Origin: a virus
Virus record (IMG/VR): IMGVR_UViG_3300030098_006380
Location: 1-46,769 of that record
Strand: one strand, 5' to 3'
DNA length: 46,769 nt
Under the pieces are notes generated by a model. That model was not told the DNA's origin, ran no database searches, and saw nothing but the letters and a program-made list of their open reading frames with translations. This document shows, one piece after another, positions 1-6,367 of this stretch. How positions within the stretch are numbered: the stretch's first letter is position 1; each line of letters opens with the position of its first letter. A program made the position numbers and the translations under genes.

Positions 1-1
1 T

Positions 2-97
2 CGCATTGTCAAGGCGCGGGATGAATACGAAGCTGCTCGCCTCGTTGTACTTCCGGCTAATGCCATGCGAACCCTGAACATCAAAGAGATCAAGTAG
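2..97 (+). CDS. 3' end of a truncated gene, product unknown
   Basis: An open frame enters from the left edge and ends at TAG 95-97, giving 31 C-terminal residues that finish in RTLNIKEIK. The peptide is mixed charged/hydrophobic and shows no recognisable motif, so no function can be given. It is followed at once by a strong promoter for the next gene, so this is the end of a transcription unit. Real coding is likely because no stop interrupts the frame and codon use is ordinary, but the fragment is short. Confidence 0.5.
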   Translation, partial: RIVKARDEYEAARLVVLPANAMRTLNIKEIK

Positions 98-126
98 TCT
101 CTGACATTCTCTTGACAACTTAGTTG

Positions 127-155
127 TTGACTTTTACCCTCGCGGGTGTTATATT
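127..155 (+). promoter_or_regulatory. sigma70-type promoter
   Basis: TTGACT (127-132), a 17-nt spacer and TATATT (150-155) lie just upstream of the gene at 184, which has an AAGGAG ribosome site at 171-176. A second TTGACA at 112-117 may be an alternative -35. This is a host-type early promoter by pattern only. Confidence 0.65.
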
Positions 156-183
156 ATAAGTATAGAAAGAAAGGAGTTCATCT

Positions 184-519
184 ATGCAACGCGCTATCGA
201 CCAAATCAAGATTCAGACCGCTAAACAGTACAAGCCAGCACCTGCGCCTCCAACGCGCAAGCAGATCGACGGCTGGACCGTTGAGCAGTGCGGCCCGCAA
301 ATGTGGGTTGTGTTCCGCAACTCCAGCACGCAGGGCAAGCAAGCTGTGATGGACTTCCCTGATCGCGAGTGGGCGCAATCGTTCGCTGATGGCTGCAACG
401 CCGAGCACAAGAACCCCACGCGCATGAGTGCGGCAAGCCTTCGCAAGAAGAACAAAGAGCACTTGACTGAAGATGACAAGATCGCTCTCGCTGCGCTCCA
501 AGATGGCGAAGGCATTTAA
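184..519 (+). CDS. hypothetical protein, 111 aa
   Basis: The gene begins with ATG behind a good Shine-Dalgarno (AAGGAG) and a sigma70-type promoter, which fixes the start. The product is small, soluble and basic at both ends, with a proline-rich stretch (PAPAPPTRKQ, about residues 18-27) followed by a compact region rich in Trp and Phe (GWTVEQCGPQMWVVFRN). I do not recognise the family. Base composition here is more GC-rich than in most of the window. Its strong promoter and position among tiny genes fit an early host-takeover type gene, but that is inference. Confidence 0.8.
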   Translation: MQRAIDQIKIQTAKQYKPAPAPPTRKQIDGWTVEQCGPQMWVVFRNSSTQGKQAVMDFPDREWAQSFADGCNAEHKNPTRMSAASLRKKNKEHLTEDDKIALAALQDGEGI

Positions 520-763
520 TCAACACCCAACCCGTAAAGCGCAAAGCGCGAGAGGTCAAAGAAAATGAAAACCCCCAACTACATAGCGCCGGACTGTGGC
601 GGGCTTGGGTAAGTCACAGAGGGAACCTATCAACCCTAACCTTTGAGGTTAAAGATAATGAAGTTCCGACAATAACGGCTATAAGAGGATTAGCCACCCT
701 CATAACATACCAACACACTCGAAAGGGCCGCGAGTATTAAAACAAAGATCCCCCTTTTATATT
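520..763 (+). other. intergenic stretch, no gene seen
   Basis: There is no convincing coding frame; the only ATG frame with any length encodes 15 residues. A small perfect hairpin (TAACCT, loop TTG, AGGTTA) lies at 637-651 without a following T-run. The stretch ends in TATATT directly before the ATG at 764. It may be a leader or a small RNA; I see nothing decisive. Confidence 0.4.
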
Positions 764-1072
764 ATGAAATACTACATTTCCCAATCCATAGTTGAACTCA
801 TTGACGGTCGCTTGACCGGTCGAGAAGTAGTATTGACACGTGCCGATGCCAAGGTTGATAAGGATGGCGCGAGACTACAAAATGTTAAACTGTTTAAGGC
901 AAAGCTGGAAGCCCTTGGTATTCCCAACCTTCACGTTAACAAGTATGAGAAGAAGCGTTACAATAAACTTGTGAGAGAACAGAACAAGTTTAGAAAAACC
1001 AAGGCTCTAACTGTGGCCGACATCGCGCAGATGACAGAACAGTTTGAATCAGAAACAGAAACAAAAGAATAG
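764..1072 (+). CDS. hypothetical protein, 102 aa
   Basis: A 102-residue soluble protein that begins MKYYISQSIVELIDG and becomes strongly basic in the middle (residues about 55-80, many Lys/Arg/Asn). It ends in an acidic Glu/Thr tail. No family is recognised. The start has no clear Shine-Dalgarno, since the preceding bases are C/T-rich. It is followed 11 nt later by a small membrane-protein gene with a perfect AGGAGG, so the two are probably cotranscribed. Confidence 0.7.
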   Translation: MKYYISQSIVELIDGRLTGREVVLTRADAKVDKDGARLQNVKLFKAKLEALGIPNLHVNKYEKKRYNKLVREQNKFRKTKALTVADIAQMTEQFESETETKE

Positions 1073-1083
1073 GAGGTTGTTAT

Positions 1084-1221
1084 ATGTTTATTGGTGGTAT
1101 GTTAACAGGCATGGGTGTGGTTGGAATGTTCTGGGCCGCATGGTATAATGCCCAACGAGAGCAGGCATTTTTAGAACGTGTCAAGGCGCTGGAGGTGCGG
1201 TGTTCAAAGTCGGAGAGTTAG
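1084..1221 (+). CDS. small membrane protein, 45 aa
   Basis: ATG 1084 sits 7 nt after a perfect AGGAGG (1071-1076). The product starts MFIGGMLTGMGVVGMFWAA, a single Gly/Met-rich transmembrane helix, followed by a short charged cytoplasmic tail. Its end overlaps the GTG start of the next small gene by 22 nt, which indicates translational coupling. Function is unknown; tiny single-pass proteins of phages are often host-membrane effectors or lysis helpers, but nothing here shows which. Confidence 0.65.
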   Translation: MFIGGMLTGMGVVGMFWAAWYNAQREQAFLERVKALEVRCSKSES

Positions 1222-1376
1222 TAAAAAGAAAAGCATTAGATCGTAGCCGCTCACGTTCACACTGTGTGATAGTAGACAGAACCGGAGATAACTATACATT
1301 ATATAATAACTCTCTTAAGTGTTTACAGATTGTTGCCTACCCTGTAGTAGAAGCATTATATAGCAAAGTGGTATAA
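1200..1376 (+). CDS. small SH3-barrel-like protein, 58 aa
   Basis: GTG 1200 is preceded by GGAGG (1191-1195). The peptide begins VFKVGELVKRK and continues to a β-rich stretch (HCVIVDRTGDNYTLYN). This 'VGELV ... CVIV' layout matches several other small proteins in the window (2469, 2758, 3829, 4130, 15673, 43859) whose strands resemble a small SH3-like β-barrel. Function is unknown. Family membership is inferred from the pattern of the first strands, not from an alignment. Confidence 0.6.
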   Translation: MFKVGELVKRKALDRSRSRSHCVIVDRTGDNYTLYNNSLKCLQIVAYPVVEALYSKVV

Positions 1377-1665
1377 AGTGGCTTAAGGTGTCTGACAGTC
1401 TCACAGTAATATGTATGCGTAATGTATAGTGTATTATAATATGTTTGTAAATGTGTCGTAATGACTGTTTAGGTTTAGTATATACACGCTATCACTGTTT
1501 GTCAAGTGTCAAGTCATATTCTGTCCGCATTGCTATTTAATGCATGCGCCAACATAGCCAGCAATATCAAGCACTTACGCGACACTACAAATACTTGACA
1601 TGTGACAGCTTGACAAGCGGTGATGAGCATGCTATACTATTAAGTGGAAATAAGGAGAAGCAGCA
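1377..1665 (+). other. AT-rich non-coding leader region
   Basis: Nearly 290 nt with no credible gene. The sequence is AT-rich with several TATA-like words (for example TATAAT at 1435-1440) that lack a well-spaced -35. The right end carries two TTGACA boxes 15 nt apart (1595 and 1610), the second of which is part of a good promoter. A GACACTA word at 1581 recurs at 1752 and 1816, so this is probably a regulatory region. Confidence 0.45.
1610..1638 (+). promoter_or_regulatory. sigma70-type promoter
   Basis: TTGACA (1610-1615), a 17-nt spacer and TATACT (1633-1638). It drives the 24-codon ORF at 1666 and probably the gene at 1826. A second TTGACA at 1595-1600 overlaps the region. Confidence 0.75.
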
Positions 1666-1740
1666 ATGCAGTATGATGTAGCAGATGTGTTCGGAGCGAT
1701 TGTGTTTAGTGGCCTTTTGATTATGGCAATGGCGCTATGA
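1666..1740 (+). CDS. 24-residue membrane peptide
   Basis: ATG 1666 follows AAGGAG (1652-1657) and a strong promoter. The 24-residue product MQYDVADVFGAIVFSGLLIM... is almost wholly one hydrophobic helix. The promoter and ribosome site argue that it is made, despite its size. It could be a membrane effector or a leader peptide for the gene at 1826. No family is recognised. Confidence 0.55.
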   Translation: MQYDVADVFGAIVFSGLLIMAMAL

Positions 1741-1751
1741 CTGTATATGGT

Positions 1752-1769
1752 GACACTACATATAGTGTC
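1752..1769 (+). repeat. perfect inverted repeat, possible operator
   Basis: GACACTA (1752-1758), CATA, TAGTGTC (1763-1769): a 7-bp-arm perfect dyad between the membrane peptide and the gene at 1826. The half-site GACACTA also occurs at 1581 and at 1816, just before the ATG at 1826. This suggests a protein-binding operator or a start-occluding hairpin. Confidence 0.4.
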
Positions 1770-1825
1770 TGTACATATAGATGTTTAGCTGATTCCCGTA
1801 GTAGAGAGAGGCATAGACACTATAT

Positions 1826-2173
1826 ATGGATTTATGTCTGATTGCCATTGGTGATATTAAATTCTGCGCGCCTGAGATTGACGTTGTACATCTTATCATG
1901 GAGGACGACGATCCTGATTGGACAGTCGCCGAGATTGCAGCTTCTTTGCCCTATACCGTCGAGGAGACATGGGAGTATGTACAGTCACTAATATTATCCG
2001 GCCTGCTAGTTAGGACGGACATGTCACAAAGTTTCGAGAACATAGATATTATTACATTAACTGTACATGATGATAGCAGAGACTGGTTGAATGATAACCA
2101 GCGCGATATAGACGATGCCTTTATCATGCTAAACCCTGACATGTTTGATGTGATGGAGGCTGCGGAAGCATGA
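1826..2173 (+). CDS. acidic protein with winged-helix-like segment, 115 aa
   Basis: The product is acidic (many Asp/Glu). Its middle (residues about 31-65, WTVAEIAASLPYTVEETWE then VQSLILSGLLV) has the spacing of a winged-helix DNA-binding domain. That reading is from helix pattern only. Start: ATG 1826; an in-frame alternative is not evident and the ribosome site is weak, with a purine-rich GAGAGAGG about 15 nt upstream. An inverted repeat and GACACTA words lie before it, so it may be a regulator acting on its own leader; that is inference. Confidence 0.65.
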   Translation: MDLCLIAIGDIKFCAPEIDVVHLIMEDDDPDWTVAEIAASLPYTVEETWEYVQSLILSGLLVRTDMSQSFENIDIITLTVHDDSRDWLNDNQRDIDDAFIMLNPDMFDVMEAAEA

Positions 2174-2313
2174 GAGCGAGACTTAAAGCGAGAGTAGGTA
2201 AAGCAATAGACACAGGTATAATAATAATATCTTATGTGCCTGTTGTGTTATATGTTTATGCGTGTGTATTAAGGGGAACTAATATTACATACAACTGTTC
2301 ATGTCATGATTGA
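2170..2313 (+). CDS. small membrane protein, 47 aa
   Basis: ATG 2170 overlaps the preceding stop (ATGA), a typical coupled start. The product has a basic N-terminus (MRARLKARVGK) followed by one hydrophobic helix (about residues 16-36) and a short Cys/His-containing tail (NCSCHD). The positive-inside rule predicts a cytoplasmic N-terminus. Function is unknown. Confidence 0.55.
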   Translation: MRARLKARVGKAIDTGIIIISYVPVVLYVYACVLRGTNITYNCSCHD

Positions 2314-2468
2314 CAATTGATTGACATGTGGTAGGCCTACCCCCCTACCCCCCCACTGCCCGGGGAACATGTGCCATGCATAATGTGGGCCGTGTCAGCG
2401 GTGCTAAGCCCGTTTTCGATCGCGCGGTAAAAATTTGAGCTATAACCACCTAGCGTAGTAGTTACAAT
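2314..2468 (+). other. non-coding spacer with palindrome and C-tract
   Basis: This 155-nt spacer holds TTGACA at 2321-2326 without a matching -10, the palindrome GTAGGCCTAC (2331-2340), a long C-rich run, and two copies of ACATGTG. It ends in the start-site element TAGTTACAATGTGGGA. No gene is seen. Confidence 0.4.
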
Positions 2469-2474
2469 GTGGGA
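2459..2474 (+). repeat. TAGTTA-NN-RTGTGGR start-site element, copy 1
   Basis: TAGTTACAATGTGGGA lies over the GTG start at 2469. It is one of three 16-nt copies with identical spacing (others at 2748 and 3573) plus a one-base-longer copy at 26084. The genes behind them share no coding similarity at the start, so the conservation is regulatory. Confidence 0.5.
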
Positions 2475-2750
2475 TTTAAGGAGCTATTCGAAAAGGCGCC
2501 TGATCACGACTTGAAGGTCGGGGACATCGTCACATGTGGTTGCCACGGTGGCTTAGCCGTCATACTTCGCATCTTTGACGGCGTTAATGAGAAGGACGCC
2601 GACTACCCTTCCATGAACATGGCCGAGATTTGGTGGCTAAAGTACCCACACCCCGGGGTCAAGGAGCGCTTATGGATGCACACTATAACGAGATTAAAAA
2701 AGACCACACCCGAAAATTACGCGCCCAAAAATTTGCCGTCTAGACCATAG
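2469..2750 (+). CDS. small SH3-barrel-like protein, 93 aa
   Basis: GTG start. No Shine-Dalgarno is present upstream; the start lies inside the repeated TAGTTA-RTGTGG element. The product has LKVGDIVTCGCHGGLAVILRI (reported here as the LKVGDIV ... AVILRI core) then IWWLKYP and a Lys/Arg-rich end. The pattern of Gly-Asp-Ile-Val, a second β-strand and a WW/WV strand recurs in at least nine small proteins of the window and looks like an SH3-like barrel. Function is unknown. It forms a run with the related genes at 2758, 3583, 3829 and 4130. Confidence 0.7.
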   Translation: MGFKELFEKAPDHDLKVGDIVTCGCHGGLAVILRIFDGVNEKDADYPSMNMAEIWWLKYPHPGVKERLWMHTITRLKKTTPENYAPKNLPSRP

Positions 2751-2763
2751 TTAGAGTGTGGAT
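2748..2763 (+). repeat. TAGTTA-NN-RTGTGGR start-site element, copy 2
   Basis: TAGTTAGAGTGTGGAT. The TAG is also the stop of the upstream gene and the second GTG (2758) is the start of the next. The spacing is identical to copies 1 and 3. Confidence 0.5.
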
Positions 2764-3012
2764 GATCCGTTAGACTTTATGTCAGAGCTTAGGGCCGGCG
2801 ATTTAGTGTACTACGCAGAGTACTACTATTACCCCGGCATGACGTCGTCTATTAGAGACGATATAATCGATGGCGATATGGGGATAGTGGTACAAGAAAT
2901 AGTTACAGTATTGGGCTATAGGACATACCAAGTGTGGTGGGTCAGAGCCGGCTTAACAACGAATGTTGCACGTGCCAACCTTAAATTGGCATATACTATA
3001 AAACCGAACTAA
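2758..3012 (+). CDS. small SH3-barrel-like protein, 84 aa
   Basis: GTG start within the repeated element. The N-terminus is MDDPLDFMSELRAGDLVYYAE, and the core continues with GDMGIVVQEI and YQVWWVRAG. This is the same order of strands as in the 2469 product (GDIV, GIVV/AVIL, WW), so the two are probably paralogues. It is acidic at the start, Tyr-rich at residues 18-28, and soluble. Function is unknown; small SH3-like barrels bind proteins or nucleic acids in many systems. Confidence 0.7.
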   Translation: MDDPLDFMSELRAGDLVYYAEYYYYPGMTSSIRDDIIDGDMGIVVQEIVTVLGYRTYQVWWVRAGLTTNVARANLKLAYTIKPN

Positions 3013-3020
3013 TTAATAGC

Positions 3021-3266
3021 ATGAAGATTACTAAATCCAGATTGCAGGAAATCATTGTCGAAGAGCTAACAAAAACCGACAAAGCGGAAATAAAGCGTAT
3101 GATTGCCAGAGAACTTAAGTCTATGGTGGAAGACGAAGTTGCGAAAGCTATCAAATCTAAAGATATTAAAGACGATATCGGTGACATATCGAAAAAGATT
3201 TTGAAGAAGTTGTACAAAGACATGTCGGTGCACCACCCATATATTATTGATAGAATAAAGGTATAA
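3021..3266 (+). CDS. small helical protein with IIxEEL leader, 81 aa
   Basis: The product begins MKITKSRLQEIIVEELTK. This leader recurs at the start of many small proteins in marine phage genomes (general recollection, not checked). The rest is helical and highly charged (IKRMIARELKSMVEDEV), ending in a Lys-rich, Tyr-containing tail. A similar L-x-x-II-x-EE-I block occurs twice inside the protein at 6810-7715. Its form suggests a removable head-targeting or assembly tag; in T4, prohead protease cuts after I/L-x-E. Function is unknown. Confidence 0.7.
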   Translation: MKITKSRLQEIIVEELTKTDKAEIKRMIARELKSMVEDEVAKAIKSKDIKDDIGDISKKILKKLYKDMSVHHPYIIDRIKV

Positions 3267-3306
3267 CACTACTTATACATTTACTAACTGGATTTAAGGA
3301 TTAATC

Positions 3307-3567
3307 ATGATTAAAACCAAAGCTGTAATGATGGCGCTAGCGGCCATCACTGCTGCCACGACTACGGCGCAAGTACAATCATCGCGAGGCCCAAGCATAT
3401 ACAATGGCGCCACAGATACGGCCATACCCCTGCAACCTGTGGGCGATACTATGAAGGTGAAGCCTGATTACTCACCAGCGCTGCACTGTAGAGCGCTTAA
3501 GCCTGACATGGATGTCGACATTATTAGTGCATGCGCTGTTAAACGAGTTGGCTGGTTAAAGCTTTAG
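3307..3567 (+). CDS. small secreted protein, 86 aa
   Basis: The N-terminus MIKTKAVMMALAAITAATTTAQ is a clear Sec signal peptide, with predicted cleavage near AQ (residues 21-22). The mature part is about 64 residues with two or three Cys (LHCRALKPD, SACAVKR), so it may be disulfide-bonded in the periplasm. An AAGGA ribosome site precedes the ATG. No family is recognised. It is one of several envelope-directed products in this arm of the genome. Confidence 0.7.
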   Translation: MIKTKAVMMALAAITAATTTAQVQSSRGPSIYNGATDTAIPLQPVGDTMKVKPDYSPALHCRALKPDMDVDIISACAVKRVGWLKL

Positions 3568-3572
3568 TGCCC

Positions 3573-3588
3573 TAGTTAAGGTGTGGAC
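3573..3588 (+). repeat. TAGTTA-NN-RTGTGGR start-site element, copy 3
   Basis: TAGTTAAGGTGTGGAC; the GTG at 3583 is the start of the next gene. Same spacing as copies 1 and 2. Confidence 0.5.
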
Positions 3589-3825
3589 CTTAGCCCGGGC
3601 ATATTCTTGTATGACGTCAAGGATAAGAGTATAAGTATTCTTATTCGGCGTTTTTGGTCGTACGAAGGACTGTCTCCTCCGAGTTATACATACGGGGACC
3701 CTGACTTCTTTAAAATATGGGTGTGGGAAATCGTATCGTCGAAAGAGGGTAGAATCTTTTATTCTGAATCGGGTTTGATTAATTTGATAAAGGCGGACGT
3801 ATTCGTGGTATTGGGTGATATATAG
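3583..3825 (+). CDS. small SH3-barrel-like protein, 80 aa (divergent)
   Basis: GTG start inside the repeated element. The product is β-rich: SPGIFLYDV, SISILIRRFW, FKIWVWEIVSS, and a C-terminal VFVVLGDI. The order of strands fits the small-barrel family of its neighbours, but the Gly-Asp-Ile-Val signature is changed to PGIFLYD, so membership is tentative. It lies 15 nt after the secreted-protein gene and 3 nt before the next family member. Confidence 0.65.
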   Translation: MDLSPGIFLYDVKDKSISILIRRFWSYEGLSPPSYTYGDPDFFKIWVWEIVSSKEGRIFYSESGLINLIKADVFVVLGDI

Positions 3826-3828
3826 AAT

Positions 3829-4104
3829 ATGGGATTTTCTTTACGCCATGAATGTGAGCGATTAGCGCTAAAGTGCGGCGATATGATAATCGATACTACA
3901 TGTAATAACGTAGGCATATTGGTCGAGCGTATTCGACGTATTCATATGGAAAACGATGATGTCTATTTTTGGTCAATAGTGTGGTCGGAAGAACCTCAAA
4001 GTGGTAATGGTACGCCTATGACTCTTCAAATGGAAGAGGAAGGATTAAAGTTATCGATTGCAATAGGCCTTTATGACCTATTTTGTCCGGAAGACAAGCC
4101 ATAG
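3829..4104 (+). CDS. small SH3-barrel-like protein, 91 aa
   Basis: ATG 3829 follows the previous stop by 3 nt. The core reads LKCGDMIIDTTCNNVGILVERI, with the GDMI and GILV strands of the small-barrel family, then FWSIVWSEEP as the WW-type strand. It is acidic and soluble. The end overlaps a longer upstream frame of the next gene, but that gene's own start is at 4130. Function is unknown; probably a paralogue of the 2469, 2758 and 4130 products. Confidence 0.7.
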   Translation: MGFSLRHECERLALKCGDMIIDTTCNNVGILVERIRRIHMENDDVYFWSIVWSEEPQSGNGTPMTLQMEEEGLKLSIAIGLYDLFCPEDKP

Positions 4105-4129
4105 GTTGAAAAAAAATTTAGGAAAAAAT

Positions 4130-4387
4130 ATGGAAAAAAATTCGTCGTTTGAAGAACAAAAACTTTCAACTAGAGAATGGCGTATTGGCGATCTTGTTAA
4201 AATAAGTTCTCATGATTGGGATGCTACACCCTACAATCATGGCCTAGGCGTCGTTGTTTCTGTTGAGCAGGGACGCCTTCATAAGCAAATGGATCTTTTC
4301 CCTATGGTGTCTGTCTATAACTTCAATACTCATCAAGTTGATAAATTATATTCCTACAACGTGGAGATTGTCTCCCCGCGCCAATAG
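4130..4387 (+). CDS. small SH3-barrel-like protein, 85 aa
   Basis: The start chosen is ATG 4130, behind AGGA (4119-4122), rather than the upstream ATG at 4073, which would overlap the previous gene. The product begins MEKNSSFEEQK and has WRIGDLVKISSHDW, a loop, then HGLGVVVSVEQG and a final β-strand YSYNVEIVSPRQ. This is the clearest example of the family layout (GD[IL]V ... G[IV]VV ... terminal strand). Function is unknown. Confidence 0.7.
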   Translation: MEKNSSFEEQKLSTREWRIGDLVKISSHDWDATPYNHGLGVVVSVEQGRLHKQMDLFPMVSVYNFNTHQVDKLYSYNVEIVSPRQ

Positions 4388-4398
4388 TTACTTATGGT

Positions 4399-4569
4399 AT
4401 GGGAAGTTTAATGCAAGTTTACAAGAAGGTGTGTTTGGGGGCGTTTATTTTGAATATATTTTTATTTTCATTTGCCTACAAGGCCGATCTCTATAACTTG
4501 GAAATATTGAGCCTTGTAAATATGGTTTTTCTTAGTTTTGCATTTCTGATTAACTCAAATAAAACTTAA
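4399..4569 (+). CDS. small two-helix membrane protein, 56 aa
   Basis: The frame starts at ATG 4399, with ATG 4411 as an alternative behind GGGAAG. It encodes two hydrophobic segments (GAFILNIFLFSFA and VNMVFLSFAFLI) joined by a short loop with Asp/Glu, and ends in NSNKT. This hairpin topology resembles small holin-like or immunity-type membrane proteins, but size and topology alone do not decide. A TAGTTAC word precedes it. Confidence 0.5.
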   Translation: MGSLMQVYKKVCLGAFILNIFLFSFAYKADLYNLEILSLVNMVFLSFAFLINSNKT

Positions 4570-4597
4570 TGCCATATTTACTAAAGGGGATTATAAT

Positions 4598-5614
4598 ATG
4601 ATATTAGCATTTGTTCTTGGCCTAATGTCCTGCATGACGGACTATTCAGTAATCAATTCAAAAGAGCCAGAAACTATTGTGGTGACGGAAACCGTTACGG
4701 AAACCGTAACTGAAACTGTTGAGATTGAGGTGCCTGTTTATGTTGAGGTCGAGGTGCCCGTTAATGAGGGAGAGATTTGGATAGACTCTTTTACCCAACA
4801 TATGTCAATCGACGGAATTGACATTTTGTGGGTAGTCGATCGGTCTGGTTCAATGAATCGATTCAATGCGGATCTTTTGGCTGGTGTCGAGGCCATGCTG
4901 CTAGCACTCCCTGTGTCTGACTGGAGATTGGTCATGATTAGTGCCGATCCAAGCCGAGCAGTTGCCAGTAACGAGTTTCCATTAGTGCCCGGCGATGATA
5001 TAGATGATGCTGCAGCAATGTTGGCAACACTTACAAGTGCTCCCTACGAAGAAGGCTTTAACGCTGTTTACGAATACATAAATCATAACCCTTATTCTAC
5101 TACTTGGATGCGACCTGATGCAGGTTTGCTCGTGGTCTTTGTTTCCGACGAGGAAGAGCAAAGTTATGCTGATTATCCGAATCCCTCGGATTTTATAAGT
5201 TGGTATGGCTCATTGCGTATGGGATCGGTCTTTATGGCCAGTATTGTGAATCAGGACGCTTCCACTTCTTTATGTGGATTTGCCCCTAGTCCGATTGACG
5301 TGGGGGAAAGATATATGGAAGCCACCGGGATGTTGGGGGGTGTTATATTAGATATCTGTGACACTGATTGGTCCCCCGGCGTGACGGATGCGACTCACTC
5401 CATAGAGCCCGTTGAACAACTTGAACTGAGCCATAAAGCTGAGCCCGATTCAATCCGAGTATTCATTAATGGCTCCTTGAACAATGACTGGTACTATCAA
5501 GACTCCGACAATACAGTTTATTTTACAATCATTCCTTCTGCCGGTCAACTTGTAGAAATCGGATATAGATATATAGAGGCACCCGATTCGGGTAGCACTG
5601 ATACAGGTTCATAG
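4598..5614 (+). CDS. lipoprotein with von Willebrand A domain
   Basis: A 338-aa envelope protein. The N-terminus LGLMSC (Cys12) is a lipobox after a short hydrophobic stretch. Next comes a Thr/Val/Glu-rich stalk with the repeat TVTET (residues about 28-55). A vWA domain starts near residue 70, with the metal-binding DxSxS motif D81-R-S83-G-S85 and a downstream VVFVSDEEEQ strand. The C-terminal β-domain (about 285-330) ends in a Ser/Thr/Asp/Gly tail. vWA domains bind partner proteins through a divalent metal. As a surface lipoprotein of a phage it might block receptors or bind envelope proteins; that is inference. An AAGGGG ribosome site precedes the ATG. Confidence 0.85.
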   Translation: MILAFVLGLMSCMTDYSVINSKEPETIVVTETVTETVTETVEIEVPVYVEVEVPVNEGEIWIDSFTQHMSIDGIDILWVVDRSGSMNRFNADLLAGVEAMLLALPVSDWRLVMISADPSRAVASNEFPLVPGDDIDDAAAMLATLTSAPYEEGFNAVYEYINHNPYSTTWMRPDAGLLVVFVSDEEEQSYADYPNPSDFISWYGSLRMGSVFMASIVNQDASTSLCGFAPSPIDVGERYMEATGMLGGVILDICDTDWSPGVTDATHSIEPVEQLELSHKAEPDSIRVFINGSLNNDWYYQDSDNTVYFTIIPSAGQLVEIGYRYIEAPDSGSTDTGS

Positions 5615-5623
5615 GAGAAAAAA

Positions 5624-6367
5624 ATGAAATACTTATCTTTAATCTTGGTTGCTCTAATAAGTTTTGTGCAGCCAATCTCTGCGCAGTCCCCTGTCGATAG
5701 CGCTTCAATTCCGATGCCAATTGAACAAATTAACTCCTCAATGAATATGGCACAAAAACGCGTCCGAGAAGCAGCCGTTAAGATATCCACAGGACTCAAT
5801 GGTCATGGCTCGGGTTCATACATAGTTTATAAAGACGTCCACTTGGTATTCACCGCTCAACATGTTACTGATGGACCCGTTGGTTCAACCTATCACGTAT
5901 TCAAAGGCAACGAAGTAAGAATAGCTACGTTGTTGTGGTCAGATGCTGATGCAGACATGGCAGTGTTGCGTCTAACAAAGAAATTTGTAACCATAGAGCC
6001 CATGAAGTGGAATCCTCAAAAGCGCTTAGCCGAAGTGGGCACTACTATCACCTATTCAGGATACCCATCTGATCATAAACTTATGACATTTGCGGGGTCA
6101 GTGGCCGGATATGCCGACAAGCATGGGGTAGGAAAACAAGTAATCGTCAACACCTACGGATGGTTTGGGTGTTCTGGTTCGGTGGTATATACAATGAGCG
6201 GCGAAATAGTTGGGATCCTCTACGGAGTAGATGTTGAATATTATCCCGATATTCAGGTGCAGGAAAATATGATTTGGGTGGTACCTATACAACGTCTTCA
6301 AATGGATGTAGTATTGAAACAAATGTGTAGAGAGTTTCCTAACAAAAACTATCGGGCTTGTAGATAG
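5624..6367 (+). CDS. secreted trypsin-like serine protease
   Basis: A 247-aa protein with a Sec signal peptide (MKYLSLILVALISF..., cleavage near A20-Q21). The chymotrypsin/trypsin-fold triad is visible: His80 in FTAQHV, Asp111 in DADMAVLRL, and Ser184 in GCSGSVV. Gly-Ser-Gly strands (HGSGSYIVY) precede the His as in trypsin/DegS-type enzymes, and no PDZ domain follows. It should act in the periplasm. It is 9 nt downstream of the vWA lipoprotein with AGGAG between, so the two are coexpressed and may form a functional pair. Its substrate is unknown. Confidence 0.85.
   Translation: MKYLSLILVALISFVQPISAQSPVDSASIPMPIEQINSSMNMAQKRVREAAVKISTGLNGHGSGSYIVYKDVHLVFTAQHVTDGPVGSTYHVFKGNEVRIATLLWSDADADMAVLRLTKKFVTIEPMKWNPQKRLAEVGTTITYSGYPSDHKLMTFAGSVAGYADKHGVGKQVIVNTYGWFGCSGSVVYTMSGEIVGILYGVDVEYYPDIQVQENMIWVVPIQRLQMDVVLKQMCREFPNKNYRACR

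Noticed and set aside
178-559. Three overlapping minus-strand frames and one plus-strand frame over the gene at 184
   Set aside because: They are shadows of a GC-richer coding region. The plus-strand gene at 184 has the promoter and the ribosome site.
4254-4496. An 80-aa plus-strand frame
   Set aside because: It overlaps the small-barrel gene at 4130 and the two-helix gene at 4399, both better supported; the frame reads as a random hydrophobic shadow.
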